A DNA stretch of 64,000 nt from contig NZ_WYDP01000017.1 in assembly GCF_009904055.1 (NCBI RefSeq), positions 1-64,000 of the forward strand, in the 5' to 3' direction. The position numbers and the translations under genes are program-made. Origin of the DNA: Rubellimicrobium sp. CFH 75288. GTDB lineage: Bacteria; Pseudomonadota; Alphaproteobacteria; Rhodobacterales; Rhodobacteraceae. Shown here in pieces: positions 41,632-52,030 of the stretch. Positions within the stretch are counted from its first letter, which is position 1. Every line of letters starts with the position of its first letter. The notes under the pieces were generated by a model. The model was given only the letters and a program-made list of their open reading frames with translations, had not been told where the DNA came from and made no database searches.

Positions 41632-42072
41632 GTGCGGCGCTGGGGCGAGACGGTCAGGCGCGATCGCCGCTACCGGACGCGACCGGGCGCCTATGCCGTG
41701 CTCTGGCGGCAGGGGCGGGTGCTTCTGACCTTTCAGGCCGAACCGAGGCCGGAGGTGCAGCTGCCCGGCGGGGGGGCCGATCCCGGCGAGGGGCTTCTGG
41801 CGGCGCTCCATCGCGAGGTGCGCGAGGAAACCGGCTGGACGCTGGGCGCCGCCCGGCGCATCGGGGCCTACCGGCGCTTCGCCTTCATGCCCGAATACGA
41901 CCTGTGGGCCGAAAAGGTCTGCCACCTCTTCCTGGCGCGGCCCGCGCTGCGTCTGGGAGAGCCGCGCGAGGCGGGCCATGCCGCCTTCTGGGCGGCGCCG
42001 GGGGCGGCGCTGGAGATGCTCGCCAACCCGGCCGAGCGCGACGCCCTGCGGCGCCTGCTGCCGCGCCTCTAG
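41632..42072 (+). CDS. Nudix hydrolase
   Basis: A 146-residue Nudix protein. The box spans 46-68 (GGGADPGEG then REVREETG), with glycine, glutamates and arginine all in place. The basic N-terminus (RRWGETVRRDRRYRTRPGAYAVL) precedes the first strand. The substrate is unknown. The GTG start at 41632 has AAAGGG 4-8 nt upstream. Divergent from hslO; followed by a 334-nt gene-less stretch. Confidence 0.88.
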   Translation: MRRWGETVRRDRRYRTRPGAYAVLWRQGRVLLTFQAEPRPEVQLPGGGADPGEGLLAALHREVREETGWTLGAARRIGAYRRFAFMPEYDLWAEKVCHLFLARPALRLGEPREAGHAAFWAAPGAALEMLANPAERDALRRLLPRL

Positions 42073-42406
42073 AGGCGCACGGGATACCGCCCGCTGCTGC
42101 GGGGGCGGGCGCGTTGCGACGCGCGGCGGCCGGGGATGTCCGCCTCCGCGCCGTGGACGAGCACCTGCGCAGCCAAGCGGCCCGGTGGGATGCGGCGGAA
42201 CCTCGGGCGCGTCCGTGGCGCCCCACCCCTGCAAAGAGCACGGGCGGCCGCCTGATCGTTGCAGGTCCCGCCCCGGTCGTCCGCGCCGCCCCTCCGGTCC
42301 GCCGGGACGGAAGGATCGGGCGCGTGGGGGGCACCCTGCCACGGAGAGGTTAACAAAGCGTTACACCACCGCGCGGTGGTGTTGCGCCGCGCTGCGGCAA
42401 AGGGGA
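42073..42406. other. Gene-less stretch with TTAA-type site and perfect palindrome
   Basis: No convincing coding frame: the open frames here lack starts, ribosome sites and recognisable domains. Two structures stand out near the right end. TTAA-N7-TTAC lies at 42350-42364. It is followed immediately by a perfect 20-bp palindrome at 42363-42382 (CACCACCGC and its complement). The palindrome lies 25 nt past the stop of the minus-strand LacI-type gene and may serve as its terminator or as an operator. Confidence 0.5.
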
Positions 42407-43447
42407 TCAGTCGTCGGGCAGGTTCTCGCGCACCACGATGGCAAGGCGCGGCGGCACGAGCCGGTGGCTTCCTCCGCGCGCGGCGGCGACAAGGAGGGCC
42501 AGCGCCTCGCGCGCTTCCACCCGGGGGTTCTGGTCGATGGCGGCATCCATGGCTCCTTCGAGCAGCAGCCGCTTGTTGGCCTCGGTCGCCTCGTGCCCCA
42601 CGAGCAGGACCCGGCCCGTCCGGCCGCGCTCGGCCAGGGCGCGGGCGATGCCGGGATTGCCCGCGCCGGCATTGTAGATCGCCGCAAGGCGGGGATGGGC
42701 GTCGAGCAGGGCCAGCGTCTCGGCATGGGCGCGGTCGCGGTCGTCGCGGCTTTCGCGCAAGGCGACGATGCGCAGGCCCGGAAATTCCTCGGCCAGGATC
42801 GCGCGCAGGCCCATCTCGCGCTCCTCGTGGCCGCGATAGGCGCGCGAGCCGGCGAAGACCGCCACCTCCGCCCCCTCGCGGCCGCCGAGGAAGCGGCCCA
42901 GCACATAGCCGGCGAGTCGCCCGGCCTGGCGGTTGTCGATGCCCACATAGGCGAGGCGAGGCACGTTCTGGACGTCGGAGGCCAGCGTCACGACATGGAT
43001 GCCGCGCGCGGCGAGGCGGCGGACGGCTTCGCGCACGAGGGGATGGTCGAGCGCGACAAGGCCGATCCCGTCCACCCCCTGCGGCACCGCATCGAGCTCG
43101 CGGGCGAGGCTGCGCGGATCGAAGCCCTCGATCGCGTCCACCCGCACCTCCACCCCGTCCAGCGCGCGGCTCTGGGTCTCGATCTGCTGGCGCAGCGTGG
43201 CCATGAAGGCGTTGGAACCGGCCGGCAGGAGAAACAGCAGGCGGACGGGGCGGAGGGGCGCGGCGGGACCCTCGGGCAGATAGCCGAGCCGCCGGGCCGC
43301 ATCGAGGACGACCTCGCGCGTGCGGGGGCGGACGCCGGGGCGGTTGTTGAGGACGCGGTCCACGGTGGCCGGGGACAGGCCGGCCTCCCGCGCGAGGTCG
43401 GTCAGGGTCGGACGGGACCGGCGGTCGGGGACGGGGCCGTGATCCAT
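42407..43447 (-). CDS. LacI-family transcriptional regulator
   Basis: A 346-residue regulator. The N-terminal LacI helix-turn-helix (about 12-60) has TLTDLAREAGLSPATVDRVLNNRPGVR and a hinge helix. A periplasmic-binding-protein-like sensor domain of the ribose-binding type follows (FLLPAGSNAFMATLRQQIE; VALDHPLV; GIDNRQAGRLAGYVLGRFLGG). It should bind a sugar-like ligand. No sugar transport or catabolic genes are adjacent, so its target is elsewhere. VDRVLNNRPGVRPRTREVV lacks the usual SRVLN serine start. Confidence 0.92.
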   Translation of the reverse strand: MDHGPVPDRRSRPTLTDLAREAGLSPATVDRVLNNRPGVRPRTREVVLDAARRLGYLPEGPAAPLRPVRLLFLLPAGSNAFMATLRQQIETQSRALDGVEVRVDAIEGFDPRSLARELDAVPQGVDGIGLVALDHPLVREAVRRLAARGIHVVTLASDVQNVPRLAYVGIDNRQAGRLAGYVLGRFLGGREGAEVAVFAGSRAYRGHEEREMGLRAILAEEFPGLRIVALRESRDDRDRAHAETLALLDAHPRLAAIYNAGAGNPGIARALAERGRTGRVLLVGHEATEANKRLLLEGAMDAAIDQNPRVEAREALALLVAAARGGSHRLVPPRLAIVVRENLPDD

Positions 43448-43546
43448 GAGGGGACTTCCGCAGGGTTCTGCGGGTCCTTGTGCCCCATCCTGAGGGGTTC
43501 CATCAAGCCATGATGGCGGCCGCCCGCCGGAACCCCTCGGGACGCA

Positions 43547-44107
43547 TCAGGAGGTGGGGGTGGAGGACACGCCGACCTGGGCCGGCCGCAGGAGGCGGTC
43601 GTGGAGCAGGAAGCCCTCGGCGGCGACCTGGATGATCTCGCCCGCCCGGGTGCCGGGGAGCGGCGCCTCGAACATCGCCTCGTGCAGGGCGGGATCGAAG
43701 CGGTCGCCGACCTGCGGCGAGACGGGCGTGATGCCGTGCCGCCCGAAGACGGCCAGCAATTCGCGCAGCGTGAGCTCCACCCCCTCCACGAGGGGGGCGG
43801 CCGATTCGCGCACGGATTCGTCGGCCGCGTCGAGGGCCCGGCGCAGCGCGTCGTGGACGGGCAGGAGATCGCGGGCGAGGCGGGTGGCGCCGTATTGCTC
43901 GCCCTCGCGGCGATCGCGTTCGGCCCGCTTGCGCAGGTTCTCGGTCTCGGCCAGCGCGCGCAGGAGGCGATCCTTGAGCGCGTCGCGCTCGGCCGCCAGG
44001 GCGTCGCGCTCGGCGCGCAGCGCCTCCGCCTCGGCAGCCTCCGCCTCCATCGCGTCGCCCTCGGCGGCGAGTTCGTCGAGCGAGAGGGGTTCGCGGTCCT
44101 CGGCCAT
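43547..44107 (-). CDS. grpE: Nucleotide exchange factor GrpE
   Basis: A 186-residue GrpE. A long N-terminal coiled coil (about 20-90, Ala/Glu/Arg-rich) ends in the dimer region LLRALAETENLRKRAERDR. The beta domain has FDPALHEAMFEAPLPGTRAGEIIQVAAEGFLLHDRLLRPAQVGVS. It releases ADP from DnaK and acts as a thermosensor. It is 11 nt downstream of hrcA on the same strand, the conserved alphaproteobacterial pair. Confidence 0.97.
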   Translation of the reverse strand: MAEDREPLSLDELAAEGDAMEAEAAEAEALRAERDALAAERDALKDRLLRALAETENLRKRAERDRREGEQYGATRLARDLLPVHDALRRALDAADESVRESAAPLVEGVELTLRELLAVFGRHGITPVSPQVGDRFDPALHEAMFEAPLPGTRAGEIIQVAAEGFLLHDRLLRPAQVGVSSTPTS

Positions 44108-44118
44108 GATCTGTCCTG

Positions 44119-45213
44119 TCAGCTGCGTTCGGAAAGAAGGCGGCCCACGAGCTGGGCCGTGTAGTCCACGAGCGGCACGATGCGTCCGTAATTGAGCCGC
44201 GTGGGCCCCAGCACGGCGACGGCGCCCACGACGGTGCGCTCGGCGTTCATGTAGGGCGACACGACGAGCGAGGAACCCGCCAGCGAGAAGAGTGGGTTCT
44301 CGGAGCCGATGAACACGCGTACGCCTTCGGCAGCCTCGGCGAGTTCGAGAAAGCGCACGATGTCGCTCTTGCGCTCGAGATCGTCCATCAGCGTGCCGAG
44401 CCGCTCCAGATCGGCCTGCGCCTCGGGCGAGGACAGGAGGTTGGCGGTGCCGCGCACGATGAGCCGGCCCGTGGCGCTGCCGGCGCCGTCCTCCTCGACC
44501 CAGGCGGCGAGGCCCGATTCCACCAGCTCGCGCGCGAGCCCGTCCACCTCGCGCCGGCGCTGCTCGGCCGCCGCGGCCAGCGCGGCGCGCAGTTCGGGCA
44601 GGGTGCGGCCCTCGGCGAAGGCGTTCACGAAATTGGCCGCCTCGCGCATGGAGGAGGGCGTCTGGCCCGGCGGCGGGGAGAAGACGCGGTTCTCCACATG
44701 CCCGTCGGCGAAGACGAGCACGAGCAGCGCGCGGCCGGGCGCGAGGGGGACGAATTCCACATGCCGGATCGGCGCGGCATCGCGCTTGGGCGCGAGGACG
44801 AGCGAGGCGCCGCGCGTCAGCGCCGACAGCGCCGCCCCCACCCGGTCGAGCGCCGCCGGGATGTCCGCGCCCGCCCGCCCCGGAGGCAGGGCCGCGGCCA
44901 GGGTGGATTCGATGCGCGCGCGATCCTCGCCCTCGAGCGGTCCCACCTCCAGAAGGCCGTCCACGAAGAGCCGCAGGCCCGCCTGGGTCGGCATCCGGCC
45001 CGCCGAGACATGCGGATGGCCCAGAAGCCCCATCTCCTCCAGGTCCTGCATGACGTTGCGGATCGTGGCCGCCGAGACCGGCTCGGACATGGAGCGGGTG
45101 AGGGTGCGCGAACCCACGGGCTGGCCGGTCTCGAGATAGGCCTCGACCACCCGGCGAAAGACCTCGCGCGAGCGTTCGTTCATCTCCTCGATCAGGCCTG
45201 GGCGGGTGGGCAT
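44119..45213 (-). CDS. hrcA: Heat-inducible transcription repressor HrcA
   Basis: A 364-residue HrcA. The N-terminal winged helix has [20 protein letters not shown] and [29 protein letters not shown]. The GAF-like and dimer domains end in [24 protein letters not shown]. It represses groESL-type operons at CIRCE elements and depends on GroEL. No CIRCE (TTAGCACTC-N9-GAGTGCTAA) is visible here, neither before this gene nor before dnaK, so the target is elsewhere. Start 45213 ([19 protein letters not shown]) fits the family. Confidence 0.96.
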   Translation of the reverse strand: MPTRPGLIEEMNERSREVFRRVVEAYLETGQPVGSRTLTRSMSEPVSAATIRNVMQDLEEMGLLGHPHVSAGRMPTQAGLRLFVDGLLEVGPLEGEDRARIESTLAAALPPGRAGADIPAALDRVGAALSALTRGASLVLAPKRDAAPIRHVEFVPLAPGRALLVLVFADGHVENRVFSPPPGQTPSSMREAANFVNAFAEGRTLPELRAALAAAAEQRRREVDGLARELVESGLAAWVEEDGAGSATGRLIVRGTANLLSSPEAQADLERLGTLMDDLERKSDIVRFLELAEAAEGVRVFIGSENPLFSLAGSSLVVSPYMNAERTVVGAVAVLGPTRLNYGRIVPLVDYTAQLVGRLLSERS

Positions 45214-45360
45214 GGGCGTCCTTTGGCGCCGGGGGGGCGAGGGGATGTAAGCGAAGCGGGCGGGAGCGTCAACGCCCGTCCCGGCCCGGGGGGACGGGTT
45301 TCCTTCCGGCCGGCCCGCGCGTATGGGAGCGCCGACGCCCCCCTGACGGAGCCCCGATCC

Positions 45361-46071
45361 ATGCGACCTTCCGGCCGCGCCCCCGACGCGCTGCGCCCGC
45401 TTTCCATCGAGACCCATGTCAACGTCCATGCCGAAGGCTCCTGCCTGATCCGGCTGGGCCGCACGGTCGTCCATTGCACCGCCACCGTGGAGGAGGGCGT
45501 GCCGCGCTTTCTCAAGGGCATGGGGCGGGGCTGGGTGACGGCCGAATACGGGATGCTGCCGCGCGCCACGACCACGCGGATGCGCCGCGAGGCCAAGGAG
45601 GGGCAGGGGGGCCGGACGCAGGAGATCCAGCGCCTGATCGGCCGCAGCCTGCGGGCGGGCTGCGACCTCGTGGCGCTGGGCGAGCGGCAGGTGGTCGTCG
45701 ATTGCGACGTGCTGCAGGCCGACGGGGGCACGCGCTGCGCGGCCATCACCGGCGGCTGGGTGGCGCTGCGCCTGGCATTCTCGCGGCTGATGGCGGCCGG
45801 GGCGATCCTGCGCGACCCCCTGGGCGAGCCCGTCTCGGCCGTGTCGGTGGGCCTCTATGCAGGCGTGCCGGTGCTCGACCTCGACTATCCCGAGGACAGC
45901 GAGGCGGGCGTGGATGCCAACGTGGTCTTCTGCGGCGACCGCCTCGTGGAGGTGCAGATGAGCGCCGAGGGCGCGACCTTCGGGCGGGCGGAGATGGACC
46001 GCCTGCTGGACCTCGCCGCGGGCGGGGCGGCGGCGCTGGCCGCCGCGCAGCGCGAGGCGGCGGGGACATGA
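45361..46071 (+). CDS. rph: Ribonuclease PH
   Basis: A 236-residue phosphorolytic exoribonuclease trimming tRNA 3' ends. It starts [13 protein letters not shown] and has [37 protein letters not shown] and [17 protein letters not shown]. The [16 protein letters not shown] and [12 protein letters not shown] segments complete the catalytic half. Divergent from hrcA across 147 nt, and coupled to rdgB by ATGA. Confidence 0.97.
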   Translation: MRPSGRAPDALRPLSIETHVNVHAEGSCLIRLGRTVVHCTATVEEGVPRFLKGMGRGWVTAEYGMLPRATTTRMRREAKEGQGGRTQEIQRLIGRSLRAGCDLVALGERQVVVDCDVLQADGGTRCAAITGGWVALRLAFSRLMAAGAILRDPLGEPVSAVSVGLYAGVPVLDLDYPEDSEAGVDANVVFCGDRLVEVQMSAEGATFGRAEMDRLLDLAAGGAAALAAAQREAAGT

Positions 46072-46679
46072 GGCGGCTCGGGAGCGGGGCGAGGCTGCTC
46101 GTGGCCACGCACAATGCGGGCAAGCTCGAGGAGATGCGCCAGATCCTGGGGCCGCGCGGCCTGAGCGTGGAGGGGGCGGCCGCGCACGGTCTCCCCGAGC
46201 CCGCCGAGACGGAGGAGACCTTTCTGGGCAATGCGCGCCTCAAGGCCCTGGCGGCCGCGCGGGCGACGGGGCTGCCGGCGCTGGCCGACGATTCGGGCAT
46301 CGCGGTGGAGGCGCTGGGCGGCGCGCCGGGGGTGCGGACCGCGGACTGGGCCGAGGGGCCGGGGGGGCGCGACTTCCTGCGCGCGATGACGCGCACCCAC
46401 GAGGCGCTGCTCGCGGCCCGCGCGCCCGAGCCCTGGCGCGCGCGCTTCGTCTGCGTGCTGGTCCTGGCCTGGCCGGACGGTTCGGAGGCCGCCTTCGAGG
46501 GCATCTGCGAGGGGCGCGTGGTCTGGCCCCCGCGCGGGCGGATGGGGCACGGCTACGATCCGGTCTTCGTGCCCGAGGGCGAGACGCGCACCTTTGCCGA
46601 GATGGACCCGGCCGAGAAGAACGCGCTGAGCCACCGGGGCCGCGCGCTCAGGGCCTTTGCCGCCGCCTGCCTGCCCTGA
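46068..46679 (+). CDS. rdgB: RdgB/HAM1 family XTP/dITP pyrophosphatase
   Basis: A 203-residue inosine/xanthosine triphosphatase that keeps deaminated purines out of [17 protein letters not shown] is the substrate loop. [31 protein letters not shown] and [12 protein letters not shown] follow. The ATG overlaps the rph stop, and hemW follows 43 nt later; the rph-rdgB-hemW run is a conserved operon. Confidence 0.97.
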   Translation: MRRLGSGARLLVATHNAGKLEEMRQILGPRGLSVEGAAAHGLPEPAETEETFLGNARLKALAAARATGLPALADDSGIAVEALGGAPGVRTADWAEGPGGRDFLRAMTRTHEALLAARAPEPWRARFVCVLVLAWPDGSEAAFEGICEGRVVWPPRGRMGHGYDPVFVPEGETRTFAEMDPAEKNALSHRGRALRAFAAACLP

Positions 46680-46722
46680 GGCGCGCTTGCGGGCGGGGGG
46701 CCCGAGCGCCTATCTGCCGCCG

Positions 46723-47873
46723 ATGATCCCCGACCCCGCCCCGCCCGCGGAGCCGCTCGCGCTCTATGTCCATTGGCCCTTCTGCGCGGCCAAGTGCCCC
46801 TATTGCGACTTCAACTCGCATGTCGCCCCGCGCGTGGACCACGAGGGCTGGCGGCGCGCGCTGGTGGCGGAGATCGCACGGATGCGGGCGGAGACGGGGC
46901 CGCGGCCGCTTTCGTCGGTGTTCTTCGGGGGCGGCACGCCCTCGCTGATGGAGCCCGAGACGGTCGAGGCGGTGCTGGAGGCCGCGCGCGCCGCCTGGGG
47001 CTTCCGCAACGACGTGGAGATCACCATGGAGGCCAACCCGGCCTCGGCCGATGCGGGGCGCTTTCGCGCCTATGCGGCGGCCGGGGTGGGGCGGCTGTCG
47101 CTGGGGGTGCAGGCGCTGGACGACCGGGCGCTGCGAGCGCTGGGCCGGCTGCACGGCGCCGATGAGGCGCGGGCGGCGCTGCGGCTCGCGCGGGAGGTCT
47201 TCGGCCGGGTGAGCCTTGACCTGATCTATGCGCGGCAGGACCAGACGCCCGAGGCTTGGGCGGCGGAACTGGCCGAGGCGCTGCGGCTCGCCGACGGGCA
47301 TCTGTCGCTCTATGCGCTCACGATCGAGGACGGCACGGCCTTCGGGGCGCGCTGGCGGGCGGGGCGGCTGCGCGGGCTGCCCGACGAGGACCGGGCCGTG
47401 GCCCTGTGGGAGGTCACGCAACGGCTGACCGAGGCCGCGGGGCTGCCCGCCTACGAGATCTCCAACCATGCGCGCCCCGGCGAGGAAAGCCGGCACAACC
47501 TGACCTACTGGCGCGGCGGCGACTGGGTGGGGATCGGGCCGGGCGCGCATGGGCGTCTGACGCTGGGGGGCCGGCGCTGGGCCACGGAGGCCGTGCGCGC
47601 GCCGGGCGCCTGGCTTGCCGCGGTGGCCGGGCGCGGCTCGGGCGAGGCGGCGCGCGAGGCGCTCCCGCCCCGGGAGGCGGCGGAGGAGCGGCTGATGATG
47701 GGGCTGCGCCTGGCCGAGGGGGTGGAGGAGGCCGCGCTCGGGCCGCTGGGCGATCTGGAGGCGCGGCTCGGGCCGCTCGAGGCGGAGGGGCTCTTGGTGC
47801 GGGAGGGCGGGCGGCTGCGCGCCACCGAGCGGGGGCGGCCCCTTCTCGATGCGCTGCTGCGCGCGATCCTGGC

Positions 47874-47877
<4 letters not shown>
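46723..47877 (+). CDS. hemW: Radical SAM heme chaperone HemW
   Basis: A 384-residue radical SAM protein. The 4Fe-4S motif is C21-x3-C25-x2-C28 (PFCAAKCPYCDF). FFGGGTPSLM, EANPAS and the RLSLGVQALDDRALRALGRLH segment are HemW/HemN-type. It lacks the extra N-terminal residues of coproporphyrinogen dehydrogenase HemN and more likely delivers heme to membrane enzymes. Convergent with parB; the stops overlap in the sequence CTAG. Confidence 0.94.
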
Positions 47878-48740
<863 letters not shown>

Positions 48741-48750
48741 GGGACTCCTT

Positions 48751-49539
48751 TCAGGCTTCGCGGGCGAGAAGTTCGGCGGCGAGCGCGCGATAGGCGGCGG
48801 CTCCGGCCGAGGCCGGGTCGTAGTCGAGCACGGAGAGCGCGTGGGACGGGGCCTCCGACAGGCGCACGTTGCGGGGGATCACCGTCTGGAAGACCAGCTC
48901 CCCGAGATTCTCGCGCGCGTCCTGTTCGACGGCCTGGGCCAGCGTGGTCCGCCGGTCCACCATCGTCAGCGCCACGCCCTCGATGCGCAGCGCGGGATTG
49001 GCGGACAGGCGCACCTCGCGGATGGTCAGCATGAGCTGCGACAGCCCCTCGAGGGCGAAGAACTCGCTCTGCAGCGGCACGAGGACCGAGCGCGCCGCCA
49101 CCAGCGCGTTGACGGTCAGGATGTTGAGCGAGGGCGGGCAGTCGATCAGGATGTAGTCGGGCGCGAGCCGGTCCATCAGCGGCTGGCGCAGCGCCCCGCG
49201 CAAGAGCCCCGCCCGGCCGGGACGGGACGCGAGGTCCGTGTCGGCGGAGGAGAGATCCGGCGAGGCGGGCACCAGAAGAAGCCCCTCCACCCCGGTGGGC
49301 CTGGCCGCCTCCTCGGGCGTGGCCTCGCCCAGGAGAAGGTCGAGCGAGGTGCGCTCGCGCGCCTCGGGCGGGATGCCGAGGCCGGTCGAGGCGTTGCCCT
49401 GCGGATCGAGATCGACAAGGAGCACGCGCCGGTCGCGCCGAGCGAGCGCGGCGCCGAGATTGATGGCGGTGGTGGTCTTGCCGACGCCGCCCTTCTGGTT
49501 GGCGATCGCGATGATGCGGGGGGAGGCGCGCTCAGCCAC
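48751..49539 (-). CDS. parA: Chromosome-partitioning ATPase ParA
   Basis: A 262-residue Soj/ParA ATPase. The deviant Walker A KGGVGKTTT lies at 16-24. LVDLDPQGNASTGLG, DYILIDCPPSLNILTVNAL and the C-terminal VFQTVIPRNVRLSEAPSHA are canonical. It forms the nucleoid gradient that pulls ParB-parS complexes. The GTG start at 49539 ([14 protein letters not shown]) is used because no ATG precedes the first strand; it overlaps the rsmG stop by 8 nt. Confidence 0.97.
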   Translation of the reverse strand: MAERASPRIIAIANQKGGVGKTTTAINLGAALARRDRRVLLVDLDPQGNASTGLGIPPEARERTSLDLLLGEATPEEAARPTGVEGLLLVPASPDLSSADTDLASRPGRAGLLRGALRQPLMDRLAPDYILIDCPPSLNILTVNALVAARSVLVPLQSEFFALEGLSQLMLTIREVRLSANPALRIEGVALTMVDRRTTLAQAVEQDARENLGELVFQTVIPRNVRLSEAPSHALSVLDYDPASAGAAAYRALAAELLAREA

Positions 49540-50155
49540 GGGCGATCTCCCGCAGCCGCAGGATGCGCGCGGAGGCGTCCGTGGCCGAGGGCAGCGCCTC
49601 GGCTGCGAAGCGCCAGCCGGCCTCCCGCGCGGCCCCCTCCTCCTCCTGCCAGGCGCGGCCCTTGGGCAGCAGCGCCACCCCGTCGGTCGCGAGATGGCGC
49701 GCGACGAGCGGCAGCAGCGCGGGCAGGGGCGCGAGCGCGCGGGCGGAGACCACATCCGCCCCGAGGGGGGGGAGCGTCTCGGCGCGGGCGTGATGGACCA
49801 CGGCGGGCAGGGAGAGCTGGCGCACGGCCTCGCGCAGGAAGGCGCATTTGCGCGCATCCGCCTCGACCAGCGCCACCCGCGGCGCGCCCCTCTCGGCCGC
49901 GAGCGCGGCGACGACGAGGCCGGGAAAGCCGCCGCCTGCGCCGAGATCGGCCCAGAGCCCCGCGCCGGGCGGCGCGAGCGGCCAGAGCTGGGCCGAATCG
50001 ACGATGTGGCGCGTCCAGAGATCGGGCAGGGTGGAGGGCGCGACGAGGTTGATCCGTGCGGTCCAGCGCCGCACCAGGCCCTCCAGCGCCGCGAGCCGCT
50101 CGAGCGCGGCCGGGGACGCCTCCAGCCCCGGCAGGTCCCGCAGCGCCGTGCTCAC
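49532..50155 (-). CDS. rsmG: 16S rRNA (guanine-N7) methyltransferase RsmG (GidB)
   Basis: A 207-residue RsmG methylating G527 of 16S r[34 protein letters not shown] is the N-terminal signature. The SAM site is [34 protein letters not shown] and SARALAPL follow. Its ATG overlaps the mnmG stop (ATGA), and its end overlaps parA, so mnmG-rsmG-parA-parB are one coupled unit. Confidence 0.96.
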   Translation of the reverse strand: MSTALRDLPGLEASPAALERLAALEGLVRRWTARINLVAPSTLPDLWTRHIVDSAQLWPLAPPGAGLWADLGAGGGFPGLVVAALAAERGAPRVALVEADARKCAFLREAVRQLSLPAVVHHARAETLPPLGADVVSARALAPLPALLPLVARHLATDGVALLPKGRAWQEEEGAAREAGWRFAAEALPSATDASARILRLREIARG

Positions 50156-52026
50156 GCCGCCTCGCGCCGCAGCCGGGCGGCGATCAGCAAGAGCGCCGCG
50201 GGCGTCATGCCGTCGAGGCGCGCGGCATGGCCGAGGCTCGGGGGGCGGGCCTGCTCGAGCTTGGTGCGCAGCTCGTGCGACAGGCCGGGGAGCGCGGCAT
50301 AGTCGAAATCGGGCGGCAGGCGCAGACCCTCCTCGCGCCGCAGCGCCTCGGCGTCGCGGGCCTGCCGGTCGAGATACTGGGCATAAAGTGCCTCGCGCCG
50401 GATCTGGTCGCGGATGGGGGGCGGCGGCAGCGGCAGCGAGGGATCGAGCGCGGCGAGCGCCTCCCAGCCCGCATCGGCGAGCGCGAGCGCGCCCAGCCCG
50501 TCGCGGCTCGGCCCGTCGGGCGAGAGGTTGAGCCCGGCGCCTGCGAGCGCGCGGGCGGTGAAGCGGCGGGCGCGCAAGGCCTCGCGCGCGGCCTCGAGCG
50601 CCTCGGCCTTGGCCGAGAAGGCGGCCCAGCGCGCCTCGCCCACGAGTCCCCAGCCGCGCGCGAGCGGCGTGAGCCTCTGGTCGGCATTGTCGGCGCGCAG
50701 GGACAGGCGGAACTCGGCGCGCGAGGTGAACATCCGGTAGGGTTCGAGCACGCCGCGCGCGGTCAGGTCGTCGATGAGCACGCCGAGATAGGACGTGGCG
50801 CGGCTGAACTCGACCGGCGGCTCGCCGCGCACGGCGCGCGCGGCGTTGAGCCCGGCGGCCAGCCCCTGGGCCGCGGCCTCCTCGTAGCCGGTCGTGCCGT
50901 TGATCTGGCCGGCGAGGAACAGGCCCGGCAGGGCCTTGAGCTCGAGCGCGGGCGAGAGCGCGCGCGGGTCCACGAAATCGTACTCGATCGCATAGCCCGG
51001 CTGGGTGATGACGGCCGCCTCGAGGCCGGGGATCGTGCGGACATAGGCCTCCTGCACGGCGGCGGGCAGAGAGGTGGAGATGCCGTTGGGATAGACGGTC
51101 GGATCGTCGAGCCCCTCGGGCTCGAGAAAGACCTGGTGGCTCTCCTTGTCGGCGAAGCGCACCACCTTGTCCTCGATGGAGGGGCAGTAGCGCGGGCCCG
51201 TCCCCGCGATGCGCCCCCCGTACATGGCCGAGCGGTGCAGGTTGTCGCGGATGATCGCGTGCGTCGCGGCATTCGTGTGGGTGATGGCGCAGGCGACCTG
51301 GCGCACGGCGGGGCCGTCCGAGAGAAAGGACAGCATGGCGGGATCGTCGTCGCCGGGCTGCCTCTCGAGCCGGTCCCAGGCGATCGTGCGCCCGTCGAGC
51401 CGCGGCGGCGTGCCGGTCTTGAGCCGCCCCATGGGCAGGCCGAGACCGTAGAGGCGCGCGGCCAGCGCCCGGGAGGGCGGCTCGCCCACCCGGCCGCCGG
51501 GACGCGTCTCCTCGCCCAGATGGATGACGCCGTTCAGGAAGGTTCCCGTGGTCAGCACCACGGCCCCGGCGCAGATCTCGGAGCCGTCCGCGAGCCTGAG
51601 GCCCGCGGCGCGGCCCCCTTCCACCAGCAGGTCGGACGCCTCGCCCGCGAGGATCGAGAGCCGGGGCTGCGCGGCCAGCATCCGCTGGACGGCCGCGCGG
51701 TAGAGGCGCCGGTCGGCTTGGGCGCGGGGCCCCTGGACGGCGGGCCCCTTGGAGCGGTTGAGCAGGCGGAACTGGATGCCGGCCGCGTCGGCGGCGCGGC
51801 CCATGATCCCGTCCATCGCGTCCACCTCGCGCACGAGATGGCCCTTGCCGAGCCCCCCGATGGCCGGGTTGCAGGACATCGCGCCGATCGTCTCGGGGCG
51901 CAGGGTGACAAGCGCGGTGCGCGCACCCGTCCGCGCCGCGGCCGCGGCGGCCTCGGTGCCCGCATGCCCGCCGCCGACCACGACGACGTCGAAATCCCGT
52001 TCCCTGGCCTGTTTCACGTGAAACAC
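50152..52026 (-). CDS. mnmG: tRNA uridine-5-carboxymethylaminomethyl modification enzyme MnmG (GidA)
   Basis: A 624-residue FAD enzyme that, with MnmE, adds carboxymethylaminomethyl to wobble uridine-34. The FAD loop is [42 protein letters not shown] and GTYCPS-like [17 protein letters not shown] follow. I start it at a GTG (52026-52024) giving MFHVKQAR. That reading places the parS site inside the first codons and lies 4 nt after the mnmE stop. A second GTG three codons later is possible. Confidence 0.95.
   Translation of the reverse strand: MFHVKQARERDFDVVVVGGGHAGTEAAAAAARTGARTALVTLRPETIGAMSCNPAIGGLGKGHLVREVDAMDGIMGRAADAAGIQFRLLNRSKGPAVQGPRAQADRRLYRAAVQRMLAAQPRLSILAGEASDLLVEGGRAAGLRLADGSEICAGAVVLTTGTFLNGVIHLGEETRPGGRVGEPPSRALAARLYGLGLPMGRLKTGTPPRLDGRTIAWDRLERQPGDDDPAMLSFLSDGPAVRQVACAITHTNAATHAIIRDNLHRSAMYGGRIAGTGPRYCPSIEDKVVRFADKESHQVFLEPEGLDDPTVYPNGISTSLPAAVQEAYVRTIPGLEAAVITQPGYAIEYDFVDPRALSPALELKALPGLFLAGQINGTTGYEEAAAQGLAAGLNAARAVRGEPPVEFSRATSYLGVLIDDLTARGVLEPYRMFTSRAEFRLSLRADNADQRLTPLARGWGLVGEARWAAFSAKAEALEAAREALRARRFTARALAGAGLNLSPDGPSRDGLGALALADAGWEALAALDPSLPLPPPPIRDQIRREALYAQYLDRQARDAEALRREEGLRLPPDFDYAALPGLSHELRTKLEQARPPSLGHAARLDGMTPAALLLIAARLRREAA
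52010..52025. promoter_or_regulatory. parS: Exact consensus parS site within the mnmG start
   Basis: All 16 bases match TGTTTCACGTGAAACA, the chromosomal parS consensus. On the minus strand it encodes FHVK at the beginning of MnmG, so coding and ParB-binding functions coexist. It lies about 2.5 kb upstream of parA in the same direction. Confidence 0.93.
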
Positions 52027-52030
52027 CGCC

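Noticed and set aside
42069-42356. A 95-codon minus-strand frame overlapping the Nudix gene end
   Set aside because: It starts with TTG, has no ribosome site, shows random Arg/Pro/Ala composition and no recognisable family.
42073-42406. RNase P RNA or another structured RNA in the gap before the LacI gene
   Set aside because: The expected GAGGAAAGTCCGGGCTCC-type conserved core of RNase P RNA is absent, and no known RNA signature is visible.
45214-45360. CIRCE operator between hrcA and rph
   Set aside because: No TTAGCACTC-N9-GAGTGCTAA or near match is present; the same is true upstream of dnaK and grpE.
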